Origin: Maribacter sp. 4G9
Lineage (GTDB): Bacteria > Bacteroidota > Bacteroidia > Flavobacteriales > Flavobacteriaceae
Direction: 5' to 3'
Length of the DNA stretch: 64,000 bases
Assembly: GCF_002742265.1 (NCBI RefSeq)
Contig: NZ_MDGL01000156.1
Location: forward strand, 1 to 64,000
Part shown: in pieces, positions 52,074-63,287 of the stretch
Position numbering within the stretch: the first letter of the stretch is position 1
Layout: every line of letters starts with the position of its first letter
Notes under the pieces: model-generated
Database searches by the model: none
What the model was told of the DNA's origin: nothing
The model's input: the letters and a program-made list of their open reading frames with translations, nothing else
Translations under genes and position numbers: made by a program

Positions 52074-53498
52074 ATGAAAATATTACTTACAGGTGCCAAC
52101 GGATATATAGGCATGCGATTACTGCCTCAATTGATTGCTGACGGCCATCATGTAGTATGCGCGGTACGTGATTCTGATAGGTTCTCCATTGATGAAGAAA
52201 CAAAGGCCCAAATTGAAATTGTAGAAATTGACTTTTTAGAGGAAGTTAAACCGGATGTACTGCCGAAAGATATAGAAATCGCTTACTTTCTGATTCATTC
52301 CATGAGTTCATCCACCAAGAATTTTGATGAAAAGGAAGCTGCTACCGCCAAAAATTTCAATTCATATTTAGCTTCCACCAACATTAGACAAGTAATCTAC
52401 CTCAGTGGTATCGTAAACGATAAAAAGTTATCAAAACATCTGAGTTCCCGCAAAAATGTTGAGGATATCCTATCAAAAGGAAAATTCTCACTGACCGTAC
52501 TTAGGGCCGGAATAATCGTTGGATCCGGTAGTTCTTCGTTTGAGATCATTAGGGACCTTTGTGAAAAACTGCCCATAATGATTACTCCAAAATGGGTTTT
52601 GACAAAGACACATCCAATAGCAATCAGGGACGTCATTTCCTTTCTAATCGGTGTTCTTGGAAATGAAAAGACTTTTGATGACTCTTTTGATATATCTGGC
52701 CCAAACGTGCTCACCTATAAAGAGATGCTGCATCAATACGCAGAGGTTAGGGGTTTTAAAAACTGGGTATTTACCGTACCTGTAATGACTCCAAAATTAT
52801 CATCCTATTGGCTCTACTTTGTCACCTCCACATCCTATAAGTTAGCACTAAACCTTGTGGACAGTATGAAAATTGAAGTTATTGCCAGAGACGATAAACT
52901 AGCTAAACTACTCAAAATCAATACGCATTCTTATAAGGAAGCCATTGAAATGGCCTTTAAAAAAATAGAACAAAACTTAGTTGTAAGCAGTTGGAAGGAC
53001 AGTATGGTCAGTGGGCGCTTCAACAAAAGTTTGGAAAAATATATTCAGGTACCCAAATACGGGGTGCTGAAGGACGAACAGACCCTTAAAATAGAAGACC
53101 CAAAAAAAGTGATGGAAAATATCTGGAAAATAGGCGGTGATCATGGTTGGTATTATGGGAATAGTCTTTGGAAAATAAGAGGTTTTCTGGACAAGCTTAT
53201 TGGTGGTGTAGGACTAAGAAGGGGAAGAACCCATCCGGATAAAATCTATCCCGGAGACTCCTTGGACTTTTGGAGAGTTCTCCTAGCGGATAAAAAGAAA
53301 AAAAGATTGCTTTTGTTCGCCGAAATGAAGTTACCTGGTGAAGCTTGGCTAGAGTTCAAGATAGATAAGGACAATATCTTACATCAAACGGCTACATTTA
53401 GACCTCGAGGACTAAAGGGACGTTTGTACTGGTACAGTCTCATTCCTTTTCATTATTTTATTTTTGGGGGAATGATTAGGAACATTGGTAAATCCTAA
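52074..53498 (+). CDS. NAD(P)-binding SDR protein with C-terminal DUF2867
   Basis: A 474-residue protein. An atypical SDR Rossmann domain with the TGANGYIG glycine motif (MKILLTGANGYIGMRLLPQL) and RQVIYLSGIV covers about residues 1-290. A DUF2867 domain covers about 330-470 (DHGWYYGNSLWKIRGFLDKL, PGDSLDFWRVLLADKKKKRL, FRPRGLKGRLYWYSLIPFHY). This two-domain form is widespread; its substrate is unknown, and links to lipid or quinone chemistry are only suggested. Confidence 0.85.
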   Translation: MKILLTGANGYIGMRLLPQLIADGHHVVCAVRDSDRFSIDEETKAQIEIVEIDFLEEVKPDVLPKDIEIAYFLIHSMSSSTKNFDEKEAATAKNFNSYLASTNIRQVIYLSGIVNDKKLSKHLSSRKNVEDILSKGKFSLTVLRAGIIVGSGSSSFEIIRDLCEKLPIMITPKWVLTKTHPIAIRDVISFLIGVLGNEKTFDDSFDISGPNVLTYKEMLHQYAEVRGFKNWVFTVPVMTPKLSSYWLYFVTSTSYKLALNLVDSMKIEVIARDDKLAKLLKINTHSYKEAIEMAFKKIEQNLVVSSWKDSMVSGRFNKSLEKYIQVPKYGVLKDEQTLKIEDPKKVMENIWKIGGDHGWYYGNSLWKIRGFLDKLIGGVGLRRGRTHPDKIYPGDSLDFWRVLLADKKKKRLLLFAEMKLPGEAWLEFKIDKDNILHQTATFRPRGLKGRLYWYSLIPFHYFIFGGMIRNIGKS

Positions 53499-53537
53499 GC
53501 CAGAAATATTACACCTTTTAACTTAAATCCTTAATTA

Positions 53538-55715
53538 TTAAGATTGTTTATCCAAATTTGCCTGAAGCGGCATTTCCCTCAAGCGTTTACCGGTTAGCCT
53601 AAAAACTGCATTGGCTATTGCCGCTCCAATGGGCCCTAAGGGAGGCTCGCCAACCGCTCCAGGATAATCCGTACCCTGTAGTAACACAACATCTATTTCC
53701 TTTGGCGCATGTTTCATCAAAGCCATTTTATAGGGACCATAGATGGTAGGGGTAAGTTCACCATTCTCTACCTCCATTTTTTCAAAAACCGAAGCACTCA
53801 GGCCCATAATTATTGCGCCTTCACATTGTGCCTTTACTTGATCCGGATTGACTGCCAATCCCGGATCCATGGCACAGGTCACATTGTGAACCTTTATCAC
53901 ATTATTTAAAACCGAAACCTCGGCAATCTCCGCACAAGGGGTATTGACATCCGTCGACACCGCAAAACCCATTGCTCTACCATCTATAATTCGGTCTTTG
54001 TATCCCGCTTTATCGGCTACCGCCTTGATAACCTCCTTAAGCCTTCTACCTTTCTCATCGTCCTGAATCTGGGTCAATCTAAATTCTACCGGATCTATCC
54101 CTGCCTTAATGGCCAACTCGTCCATAAAACTTTCAATGGCAAACGTATTCGCCAACAGTCCCAGACTACGCCACCAACTTGTGGCAAATGGTAATTTTAC
54201 CCTCCAGGAAATGGCACTAAAATTGGGTATGGCCCCATACTGTATCAATCCCCCTCTCCATGCACCCAGATCTGCTCCCAGTATAGGCTCCGCAATCCGG
54301 GGCATCATAGGAGACCCAAAGGCAACATCACCACTGGAAACATTGTGTTCCATTGCTTCGATTTTCCCTTCTCGAGATAGTTTTGCCTTTAAAATATGAT
54401 GGGTGGGAGGCCTAAACGTATCATTTTGAAATTCCTCCTTCCGGGTAAAAAAGCACTTTACAGGTCTTTCAACCGCTTTTGAGAGAACGGCCGCTTGGAT
54501 AGCATTGGGGGTATGAAGTCGTCTACCGAACCCTCCCCCTAAAAAAGTAGGGATGATATTTACCTTGTCTCGTTCTAGATTTAAACGTTCAGCTATCTCA
54601 TTTCGGGTTATGGCCACTACTTGGGTAGAAATCATGATGGTAGCTTTATCCTTCTCTACATGGGCTACAGCGCCACAGGGTTCCATTTGGGCATGGGCAC
54701 CAATGGGAGACCAATATTCCGACACAATTAGATTTTCCCCATCTTCCAAAATTTCTTCGGCATTTCCCACTTTCTGTATGACATAGGGCGTTCCTTTTCC
54801 AACGGTAATCATTTCCTTAATATCGTCCGTATTCAATTCTTTTTGACCCTCCCATTGCACTTCAATTTGGGATTTGGCATTTTCGGCTTGAATCATGGAA
54901 TGTGCAACGACCCCAACAAAATCCTCTTCTACGACTATCTTTACCACGCCTGGCATTTTCTCAGCCTTTGAAACATCCGCCCCAATAAATTTAGCCCCAA
55001 TCTTGGAAGAGCGCACAACGGCACCATATAACATATCCGGCATGGTAGCATCCATACCAAAAATTGGCGCCCCAAAAACCTTATCCACCAAATCTACACG
55101 CGCAATAGGTTTTCCAATATATTTATATTCCGAAAGAGGTTTTAGTTCTGGGGTATCCGGGATATCCCATTCAGAAACCCCTGTTGCAACCTCTGCATAG
55201 GTCATACTTTTATTGGCGCTGGAAACTATACCATTTGAAAGTTTTAGAGTGACTACATCTTCTTGCATTTTACTCGCAGCTTCTATCCTAATCATTTCCC
55301 GCATGGTGGCGGCCAACTCGCGCAGGGGCACCCACAATGCTGAAACCGAAGTACTGCCCCCGGTGGCAAATGAATCCATATTACCAGAGGAAGATTCTGC
55401 ATGTACCACGTTAATCTGGTTTATATCTATTTCCAGTTCATCTGCTGCCATTTGTGCCAGGCTGGTAAAAGTCCCTTGTCCCATTTCCACTTTTGGACTA
55501 TGCAATACAACCTTATTATCCTTTGTGATTTCAAACCAAATTATGGGATTGTCCGTATTTCCTTGATAGGGTGTCTCCACCGTATTGATGACCTTGACTA
55601 TTTTTCTTCGAATAGGATTTCTGAACAAATAAGTACCTACTGCCAAAACGCCAATAGTTCCTATGCCTCCCCGGATTAAAAATTTACGTCTCGAAACTTT
55701 TTTCTTACCTGTCAT
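53538..55715 (-). CDS. xanthine dehydrogenase-family molybdopterin subunit (IorB-like), Tat-exported
   Basis: A 725-residue large subunit with a Tat leader (KKKVSRRKFLIRGGIGTIGV). The aldehyde oxidase/xanthine dehydrogenase molybdopterin domains are split as in isoquinoline 1-oxidoreductase beta (IorB): KVEMGQGTFTSLAQMAADEL, FLGGGFGRRLHTPNAIQAAV, and C-terminal GAVGEPPLGPIGAAIANAVF with the active-site Glu region. It hydroxylates aldehydes or N-heterocycles in the periplasm. The start overlaps the iron-sulphur subunit's stop by four bases (ATGA). Confidence 0.9.
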   Translation of the reverse strand: MTGKKKVSRRKFLIRGGIGTIGVLAVGTYLFRNPIRRKIVKVINTVETPYQGNTDNPIIWFEITKDNKVVLHSPKVEMGQGTFTSLAQMAADELEIDINQINVVHAESSSGNMDSFATGGSTSVSALWVPLRELAATMREMIRIEAASKMQEDVVTLKLSNGIVSSANKSMTYAEVATGVSEWDIPDTPELKPLSEYKYIGKPIARVDLVDKVFGAPIFGMDATMPDMLYGAVVRSSKIGAKFIGADVSKAEKMPGVVKIVVEEDFVGVVAHSMIQAENAKSQIEVQWEGQKELNTDDIKEMITVGKGTPYVIQKVGNAEEILEDGENLIVSEYWSPIGAHAQMEPCGAVAHVEKDKATIMISTQVVAITRNEIAERLNLERDKVNIIPTFLGGGFGRRLHTPNAIQAAVLSKAVERPVKCFFTRKEEFQNDTFRPPTHHILKAKLSREGKIEAMEHNVSSGDVAFGSPMMPRIAEPILGADLGAWRGGLIQYGAIPNFSAISWRVKLPFATSWWRSLGLLANTFAIESFMDELAIKAGIDPVEFRLTQIQDDEKGRRLKEVIKAVADKAGYKDRIIDGRAMGFAVSTDVNTPCAEIAEVSVLNNVIKVHNVTCAMDPGLAVNPDQVKAQCEGAIIMGLSASVFEKMEVENGELTPTIYGPYKMALMKHAPKEIDVVLLQGTDYPGAVGEPPLGPIGAAIANAVFRLTGKRLREMPLQANLDKQS

Positions 55716-56206
55716 ACCTTATTGTTTTCAACCCTTTTATCGGTTTCTTGCTGACTAAGTTCAGACGCTCTATGAATAGCCTTTCTCATCCTATAATACG
55801 TAGCGCAGCGACAAACATTTATAATATTCCTATCGATATCATCATCTGTAGGATTTGGAATGTTTTTTAACAGAGCTACGGTAGCCATCATAAACCCAGG
55901 CTGACAATACCCACACTGTGGGACTACTTCCTCTATCCATGCCTGCTGAACGGGATGCGGATTTTCTTTGGTACCCAACCCTTCTATCGTGGTAACTTCT
56001 TTTCCTTCGGCAAACTTTACCGCAAAGGAACAGGATCGAACACTATTCCCGTCGACCAATAAGGTACAAGCCCCGCAGGCTGCCTTTCCACAACCAAATT
56101 TCGTTCCCTTTAGGTCTAAAACATCCCTAATAACCCATAACAACGGCGTTTCAGGATCAACTTCAATAGGATAAAGCTCCCCGTTTACTTTTAAAGATAT
56201 TTCCAT
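55712..56206 (-). CDS. (2Fe-2S) subunit of the molybdenum oxidoreductase (IorA-like)
   Basis: A 164-residue protein with two [2Fe-2S] sites: the plant-type KFGCGKAACGACTLLVDG with the fourth Cys in VRSC, and the alpha-helical site PQCGYCQPGFMMA with VCRCATYYRMR. It lacks its own signal peptide and is probably exported with the Tat-bearing large subunit. It lies between the cytochrome gene and the large subunit and is coupled to the latter by a 4-base overlap. Confidence 0.92.
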   Translation of the reverse strand: MEISLKVNGELYPIEVDPETPLLWVIRDVLDLKGTKFGCGKAACGACTLLVDGNSVRSCSFAVKFAEGKEVTTIEGLGTKENPHPVQQAWIEEVVPQCGYCQPGFMMATVALLKNIPNPTDDDIDRNIINVCRCATYYRMRKAIHRASELSQQETDKRVENNKV

Positions 56207-56218
56207 GTATAAAATGAT

Positions 56219-56833
56219 TTATTCCGAAGGAATTATTGCTCCGTTCCCAAACCAACGAATCACTGCCTCCTTGAACCTTTCCTTTGAAACTGGTGGTAGC
56301 GTTCTCTCCTTTCCATTGGCATCCACACCAGGGTCCCATGCCCATAAAACCAATTCGTCCTCAGTTAAATGCGTAATCAATTCCTCGTGTGTTCTATCTC
56401 CATTGCTCGTTTTATCAAGTAACTTCTTGGCAATTTCAATTCGTGAAAGACCTTCCCAACCCATGGACGCAGGAGCCAGTGACCAATGAGGAGCGCCAGG
56501 CACCCCAGAATAGGCGTTATTCTCAGATTGATGGCAGGTCGTGCAACTTGTGGCCTCAAACCCCTTGTCGTTATTACCCCGTTTCATTCCAAAATAATGT
56601 GGATGGGCATTATCCCCTTGCTTAGGTACATTATCGCTTGGATGGCAATTAAGACACCTTTGATGCGTCAAAACATCAATGATTCTATCAAAATCCTCAT
56701 GTTCTACAGAATAGCTTTCCTTTTGGACATCAAGTGAATGTTCAAATGTGTTAGGTCTATTTTTAGCCGTTACCGAAAGAACTAATAAAAGAATACCAAT
56801 AATAACGGCCAACCCAGTAATAGTTCTCAACAT
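56219..56833 (-). CDS. dihaem cytochrome c, electron acceptor of the molybdoenzyme
   Basis: A 204-residue protein with an N-terminal membrane anchor (TITGLAVIIGILLLVLSVTA) and two haem sites, CLNCH (60-64) and CTTCH (97-101). It precedes the [2Fe-2S] subunit by 12 bases on the same strand. Such three-gene sets pass electrons from periplasmic aldehyde oxidation to the respiratory chain. That role is inferred from the order and shared location. Confidence 0.88.
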   Translation of the reverse strand: MLRTITGLAVIIGILLLVLSVTAKNRPNTFEHSLDVQKESYSVEHEDFDRIIDVLTHQRCLNCHPSDNVPKQGDNAHPHYFGMKRGNNDKGFEATSCTTCHQSENNAYSGVPGAPHWSLAPASMGWEGLSRIEIAKKLLDKTSNGDRTHEELITHLTEDELVLWAWDPGVDANGKERTLPPVSKERFKEAVIRWFGNGAIIPSE

Positions 56834-56904
56834 AAACTCCTTTTAAAGGATTTAGAAGTTACGAATCTTTATCTTATTTGAAAGGAAACCGGAGAAAACC
56901 TAAA

Positions 56905-57837
56905 CTATACTTTAGGCAAAAACACTTCCGCCATCATACATCGGGCGCTACCACCACCGCACGCTTCAATTGTATCCAGCGGACTGTGGACTATTTTGCA
57001 CCTTTTTTCGATTAAAGCGATTTGGGAATCGTCCAAGCTGTTAAACGCCGCGGAACTCATTACCAGAAGTCTTTGTTCAACCTTCCCTAAAACCTCCAAC
57101 ATGTTCCCTGCAAAATTATGCATCTGTTGCTCGCTAATGGCAATGATTTCCTTGCCATCGTTTCTCAGATTGTCCATCACAAGTTTCCGCTCCTTTTTAT
57201 CATCGATGCTGTCCAAACAAATAATGGCAAAATCCTCTCCTAAGGCCATCATCACGTTGGTATGGTATATAGGCAATCGTTTTCCATCGACCGATTGATT
57301 AGCGGTGAAAATAACCGGCATAAAATCGAAATCCTCACAAAACTCTATAAACAATTCTTCATCTGCTCTTTCCGATAAAGCACAATATGCCTTTTGATTT
57401 ACGCGGTCCAAAATGATGCTCCCAGTACCCTCCAAAAAGACACCCTCTTCTTCCGCAGCTGTATAATCCATGATGTTATTGATTAGAAATCCGTGTTTCT
57501 CCATAATTTCCAAGATATCCTCCCTTCGTTCGTTTCTGCGGTTTTCCGCGAACATAGGATAAACGCCCACGGTACCATTGGCATGAAAGGAAATCCAATT
57601 GTTTGGGAAAATACTATCTGGAGTATCTGGTTCAGGGGTGTCATCCACAACAATTACATTGACACCTTCCGCACATAATTTTTCCACAAATCCATCGAAC
57701 TCATGTTGGGCCTTGGTATTAATGGTCTTGTTCTTCTCATCCAAGTCCTCCATAAAATAATTGTTCACGGCCGTTTGTTCGTTCATACGAAAATTCACTG
57801 GCCGAATCATCAAAATGGTATTGGTAATCTGCATCAT
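56905..57837 (-). CDS. ctlX: CtlX-type citrulline/arginine-deiminase-fold hydrolase
   Basis: A 310-residue amidinotransferase-fold protein. TPDSIFPNNWISFHANG, DFMPVIFTANQSVDGKRLPIYHTNVM (read in two pieces, with the His) and the C-terminal GGGSARCMMAEVFL with nucleophile Cys300 match CtlX, found in citrulline-use clusters. It follows the related hydrolase by three bases, so both are co-translated. The exact guanidino substrate is not certain. Confidence 0.85.
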   Translation of the reverse strand: MMQITNTILMIRPVNFRMNEQTAVNNYFMEDLDEKNKTINTKAQHEFDGFVEKLCAEGVNVIVVDDTPEPDTPDSIFPNNWISFHANGTVGVYPMFAENRRNERREDILEIMEKHGFLINNIMDYTAAEEEGVFLEGTGSIILDRVNQKAYCALSERADEELFIEFCEDFDFMPVIFTANQSVDGKRLPIYHTNVMMALGEDFAIICLDSIDDKKERKLVMDNLRNDGKEIIAISEQQMHNFAGNMLEVLGKVEQRLLVMSSAAFNSLDDSQIALIEKRCKIVHSPLDTIEACGGGSARCMMAEVFLPKV

Positions 57838-57840
57838 AAA

Positions 57841-58752
57841 TTAATCCCTGATTAATGGTAAAGTACTACATCTTAAAAGTCCTTCTTGTTTGGAAATCTC
57901 GGCATATGGAACTTCTTCCACCGTAAAACCATGCTCCCTAAGCCAGTTGTTGAGCCTTGTAAAGTTCTTTTCAGAAACAACGACATCGGGTGCGATGGAA
58001 AAGACATTACTGAACATATGGTACATTTCATCGGCGGTAATTTCAAAAACATTTTCCTTACCAAAAAAATCCACCAACCATTGATATTCCTCTTCAACAA
58101 GGAACCCATTTTTGTGAAGAATGGCCTTTCCCTTTCCCAAAGGTTGAAAACAACAGTCCAAATGCAAGGCGTTTTCCCTGGCATTTTTGGATTTCCTCAA
58201 TTCAAAGGACTTTACCTTTTTACTTGGAAATTGATTACGTAAATACTCTACCGCATGTGAGTTGGTTCTGGCCGTAATATGGTCTGCGTAATCCTCACCT
58301 GTGTATGTCCCAACAAAAATATAATCGTTCCACGGCATGACATCACCACCTTCCACATGCACTTTTTCCGGAGGATGTAAAATATTTTCTTCTTCGATCT
58401 TGTCAAGTACATGAAGTATGGCATCTACCTCTTGTTCACGTTCTGGCAATATATTGGAAATGATAAGCTTATCCTCGATTACGAAGGCGATATCCCTTGA
58501 AAATATTTGGTTACATTCTTCTAGGACCTCTGGCCTGTAGACAGCCACATTATATTTTTTTAAAACCTCCGAAAAGGCCTCCATTTCCCTTATCATGTCC
58601 TCTTCATTGGGATAAGTACCTGCTAAAATATGTTCCAGCGATTTTGGATCATAAGCTTCCTCCGGTTTGGGAATTGGTCCACAACTTTCTGCGGTTCCCA
58701 AAACTACAGCCTTCAACCTTGAAATTTCATCATTAACACTTAGCCTAAGCAT
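57841..58752 (-). CDS. arginine deiminase / dimethylargininase-family hydrolase
   Basis: A 303-residue amidinotransferase-superfamily member. Motifs are FSRDIAFVIEDKLIISNILP, VHVEGGDVMPWNDYIFVGTY, ALHLDCCFQPLGKGKAILHK and the nucleophile GLLRCSTLPLIRD (Cys295). It hydrolyses a guanidino compound such as arginine or methylarginine to citrulline. Together with the CtlX-like gene it forms a two-gene unit. Confidence 0.82.
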   Translation of the reverse strand: MLRLSVNDEISRLKAVVLGTAESCGPIPKPEEAYDPKSLEHILAGTYPNEEDMIREMEAFSEVLKKYNVAVYRPEVLEECNQIFSRDIAFVIEDKLIISNILPEREQEVDAILHVLDKIEEENILHPPEKVHVEGGDVMPWNDYIFVGTYTGEDYADHITARTNSHAVEYLRNQFPSKKVKSFELRKSKNARENALHLDCCFQPLGKGKAILHKNGFLVEEEYQWLVDFFGKENVFEITADEMYHMFSNVFSIAPDVVVSEKNFTRLNNWLREHGFTVEEVPYAEISKQEGLLRCSTLPLIRD

Positions 58753-58786
58753 ATTATCAATTTTGACCGCTAAGGTAAGACTAAAA

Positions 58787-58816
58787 AACGCCCTCTTAAA
58801 ACTTTAAGAGGGCGTT
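58787..58816 (-). terminator. gltA terminator
   Basis: A 14-bp perfect stem (AACGCCCTCTTAAA / TTTAAGAGGGCGTT) with a 2-base loop is followed by a T run on the minus strand, 26 bases past the gltA stop. Confidence 0.88.
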
Positions 58817-58841
58817 CTAAATTTGGAAATCGATTATTCGA

Positions 58842-60128
58842 CTAACGGGATTTTAAATCCACGAAAGGTCTTAGATTTTCACCAATGTACACTTGTCTTG
58901 GCCGTCCAATAGGCTCGCCACGTAATCTCATTTCCCTCCATTGCGCAATCCATCCAGGAAGTCTTCCCAAAGCGAACATCACCGTGAACATTTCCGTGGG
59001 AATGCCCAATGCGCGGTAGATAATACCTGAGTAGAAATCCACATTGGGATATAATTTTCTATCCACAAAGTATGGGTCTTCCAAGGCTTCCTTTTCAAGC
59101 CCTTTGGCGATATCCAAAATTGGATCTTGTATTCCCAAATCCCCCAATACTTCGTCAGCCGCCTTCTTTATAATCTTGGCACGCGGGTCAAAGTTTTTGT
59201 AGACCCTGTGTCCGAAGCCCATTAACCTAAAAGGATCTTCCTTATCCTTGGCCTTGGCCATATATTTCTTGGTATCGCCGCCATCCGCCTCTATGGCCTC
59301 CAACATTTCCAATACGGCCTGATTGGCCCCGCCGTGTAACGGTCCCCAAAGTGCGGAAATTCCAGCGGACAGGGAGGCGAACAACCCTGCATGGGAAGAA
59401 CCCACGATTCGCACTGTAGAGGTAGAACAGTTTTGCTCGTGGTCTGCATGTAAAATCAATAGTTTATCCAAGGCATCTATAACGACTTTATTCTTTTTGT
59501 ATTCCTGATTTGGTCTTTTGAACATCATTTTATGAATGTTCTCCACATAACCCAAGGTATCATCGCCATAATCTAGCGGCAAGCCCTTCTTCTTACGTAG
59601 CGTCCATGCGACCAAAACGGGAAACTTGGCCAGAATCCTAACTATGGAGCGATACATGTCCTTTTCAGAACTTACGTCTACTGTTGACGGATTAAAGGCA
59701 ATCAAGGCACTTGTCAGTGAAGATAACACACCCATAGGATGTGCAGATTTTGGAAATCCATCCAAAATCTTTTTCATCTCTTCATCTACATGGGATTCAT
59801 CCGTAATATCCTTATGAAATTTGGCCAATTCTTCCTCATTTGGAAGTTCACCAAATATTAGCAAATAAGCCACTTCCAAAAAGTCGGCCTTTTCTGCAAG
59901 CTCCTCAATAGAATATCCTCGATACCTTAAAATACCCTTTTCACCATCCAAAAAAGTGATGGCACTTTCACAAGACCCCGTATTCTTATATCCTGGATCT
60001 AAGGTAATAATCCCTCCCGTAGAAGACCTTAGGGTCTTAATATCAATGGCGAGTTCATTTTCCGTTCCTTCAACAACAGGAAACTCGTATTTTTTACCAT
60101 TATATTCTAAAGTAGCTTTATCTGACAT
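58842..60128 (-). CDS. gltA: citrate synthase
   Basis: A 428-residue type II (Gram-negative) citrate synthase. The catalytic residues lie in ALHADHEQNCSTSTVRIVGS, SALWGPLHGGANQAVLEM and PFRLMGFGHRVYKNFDPRAK. It condenses oxaloacetate with acetyl-CoA. It is a single gene with its own promoter (60160-60190) and terminator. Confidence 0.97.
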   Translation of the reverse strand: MSDKATLEYNGKKYEFPVVEGTENELAIDIKTLRSSTGGIITLDPGYKNTGSCESAITFLDGEKGILRYRGYSIEELAEKADFLEVAYLLIFGELPNEEELAKFHKDITDESHVDEEMKKILDGFPKSAHPMGVLSSLTSALIAFNPSTVDVSSEKDMYRSIVRILAKFPVLVAWTLRKKKGLPLDYGDDTLGYVENIHKMMFKRPNQEYKKNKVVIDALDKLLILHADHEQNCSTSTVRIVGSSHAGLFASLSAGISALWGPLHGGANQAVLEMLEAIEADGGDTKKYMAKAKDKEDPFRLMGFGHRVYKNFDPRAKIIKKAADEVLGDLGIQDPILDIAKGLEKEALEDPYFVDRKLYPNVDFYSGIIYRALGIPTEMFTVMFALGRLPGWIAQWREMRLRGEPIGRPRQVYIGENLRPFVDLKSR

Positions 60129-60159
60129 TTTAATATTTTACGTGTTAATCGATTAGAGG

Positions 60160-60190
60160 TAAAGTTAAGAAAACAGGGGTATTTTAACAA
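60160..60190 (-). promoter_or_regulatory. predicted gltA promoter
   Basis: On the minus strand TTG (60190-60188) and TAACTTTA (60167-60160) are 20 bases apart, one mismatch from the Bacteroidota TTG-N19/20-TAnnTTTG promoter, about 32 bases before the gltA ATG. Confidence 0.5.
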
Positions 60191-60244
60191 TTTCGCCCAG
60201 CGCTTTGGGCTAAAATTAACAATTAGTCCGGCGTACGGAAAAAC

Positions 60245-61780
60245 CTATAACAAATAAAGGTCTTTGTAATATGCATCCACGGAATTTTCCCAAGTAAAAC
60301 GCATTTTTTTGGCATTCGCCTTAATACGTTTCCAAGTGGGTTTGTCATTTTCCCAAACATTCAAAGCCTCGTCAAAAACCTTGACCATATTTCTGATCTG
60401 TTGGTCATAGGTTTTTCCCTCAAAGGCAAAACCCGTCTTCATATGGGCCACAGTATCCTTCAAGCCTCCGGTGTGGTGCACCAAACAAGGATTACCGTTT
60501 CTCATGGCCAACATTTGACTTATTCCGCAGGGCTCGAACAAACTTGGCATAAAGTAGAGATCTGTTTCCAAGTACATGGAATCGATCAAATCTTCCGACT
60601 GTCCGTTGGTAAAAATAAAATTCTTGTGTTTGTAGCTCATTTTACGGAACAGATCCTCATAATCTGGATTCCCGGTTCCCAATAGCATAAAAATACCCTC
60701 AACCTTATCCAACCTTTTTAATATTTCCTCAAATGCCTCTGGCGAACGTTTTAGGAAATAAAACTTCTGTTCCGTCAACCTGGCTACACTGGAAACAATA
60801 AACTTGGGTCTGTTCCCAACGTATTGCATGATCTTTTCGCCGGTATGGGCCAAAAAATCAGCCTTATATTTTTTGGATTCGTCCTGTAACCAACGAAACA
60901 AGGCCTTTACGGTATTCCTGTAAAGATTTCCCTTTTCCACGGTTCTAATATTATTGTAGTTGGATGCATTCAAGATACCAAACAGTCTTCCTTCATTATT
61001 CGCTTTTTGTAAATCCTTTTCCAAGCCTTCCCCACCAATAAACTTGGGCGGTCTACTGGGCAACATAACATCTTCCTTGTATGATGGGGATACCGTGTGC
61101 ACCGCATCCGCCAAACGTATCCCTACTGCCATTAAGTTGATACAGTCCGGGTAACGTGGATCCATCAATGTCTTATGATCCAATTGGATTTCTGGAAACC
61201 AATGGTTTACAGAGGCGTAATTGTTATAAAACGGTCGGATACCCTGTATCGCCAGATTGTGTATGCTATAAACATATCGAATTTTTTTTAGGTCACGATA
61301 GGCAGGGTGATATGCCTTTAGAAATAATACTGCACTGGAATGCCAATCGTGCATGTGTACAATATCCAAAGTACCAAACGCGCCAATTTTTATAGCTTCG
61401 GCGACCGCCGTAGAAAATATCATGAATTTTACGAAGTCATTGAAGAATGGCTCCGTTGGATCATCATGATAAATATGGGCAATACCTCCTTCTTTTATTT
61501 CGGGATGGTGAATTACATAGTGGGTAATATTCTTTATGATTTTCTTGGGAAGCACCTCATAAAGCTCTGCCTCATACGTAGTCCCCCTTAAGCTAAATTC
61601 CAACCGAGCCTTAAAGATTCCGTTCTGATGCAACCTCCCATACGATGGCACTACCACGTGGGCCTGATCACCGCGATTGGCAATTTCCCTGGGAACATCC
61701 CTCACTACATCACCCATTCCTCCGGCCTTACAATCAGGAATTGCGTCATTTTCCGCGGAAACAAAAAGAAAATTATTCAT
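60245..61780 (-). CDS. glgA: glycogen/starch synthase (GT5)
   Basis: A 511-residue glycosyltransferase from ATG 61780 (MNNFLFVSAENDAIPDCKAG). The ADP-glucose-binding KAGGMGDVV motif is at about 18-26 and the C-terminal GT-B half has PSLFEPCGISQMLAMRNGNP and HHTGGLKDTV. It extends alpha-1,4-glucan from a nucleotide sugar. No other glycogen genes are in the window. The in-frame extension to 61840 encodes an unlikely N terminus. Confidence 0.9.
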   Translation of the reverse strand: MNNFLFVSAENDAIPDCKAGGMGDVVRDVPREIANRGDQAHVVVPSYGRLHQNGIFKARLEFSLRGTTYEAELYEVLPKKIIKNITHYVIHHPEIKEGGIAHIYHDDPTEPFFNDFVKFMIFSTAVAEAIKIGAFGTLDIVHMHDWHSSAVLFLKAYHPAYRDLKKIRYVYSIHNLAIQGIRPFYNNYASVNHWFPEIQLDHKTLMDPRYPDCINLMAVGIRLADAVHTVSPSYKEDVMLPSRPPKFIGGEGLEKDLQKANNEGRLFGILNASNYNNIRTVEKGNLYRNTVKALFRWLQDESKKYKADFLAHTGEKIMQYVGNRPKFIVSSVARLTEQKFYFLKRSPEAFEEILKRLDKVEGIFMLLGTGNPDYEDLFRKMSYKHKNFIFTNGQSEDLIDSMYLETDLYFMPSLFEPCGISQMLAMRNGNPCLVHHTGGLKDTVAHMKTGFAFEGKTYDQQIRNMVKVFDEALNVWENDKPTWKRIKANAKKMRFTWENSVDAYYKDLYLL

Positions 61781-61844
61781 ACAATACACATAGGGGATTG
61801 ATAACTTAGAAAAGGTAATTAAAGTTTTAGACTGTTCCAAAAAA

Positions 61845-61872
61845 AAAGGCTCTCTAAAAAGAAAGCCTTTTA
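61845..61872 (-). terminator. eno terminator
   Basis: An 8-bp stem (AAAAGGCT / AGCCTTTT) is followed by T8 on the minus strand, 14 bases beyond the enolase stop. Confidence 0.8.
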
Positions 61873-61885
61873 CTCGGTAACGTCT

Positions 61886-63190
<1,305 letters not shown>

Positions 63191-63287
63191 TTAATAAATT
63201 TGTTTGAAAATTGATGGATAAAGATACGAACGTTAGCACCACATTGCTAAAATGATTCTTTCTATTCCAGATAATATAACGATTTTT

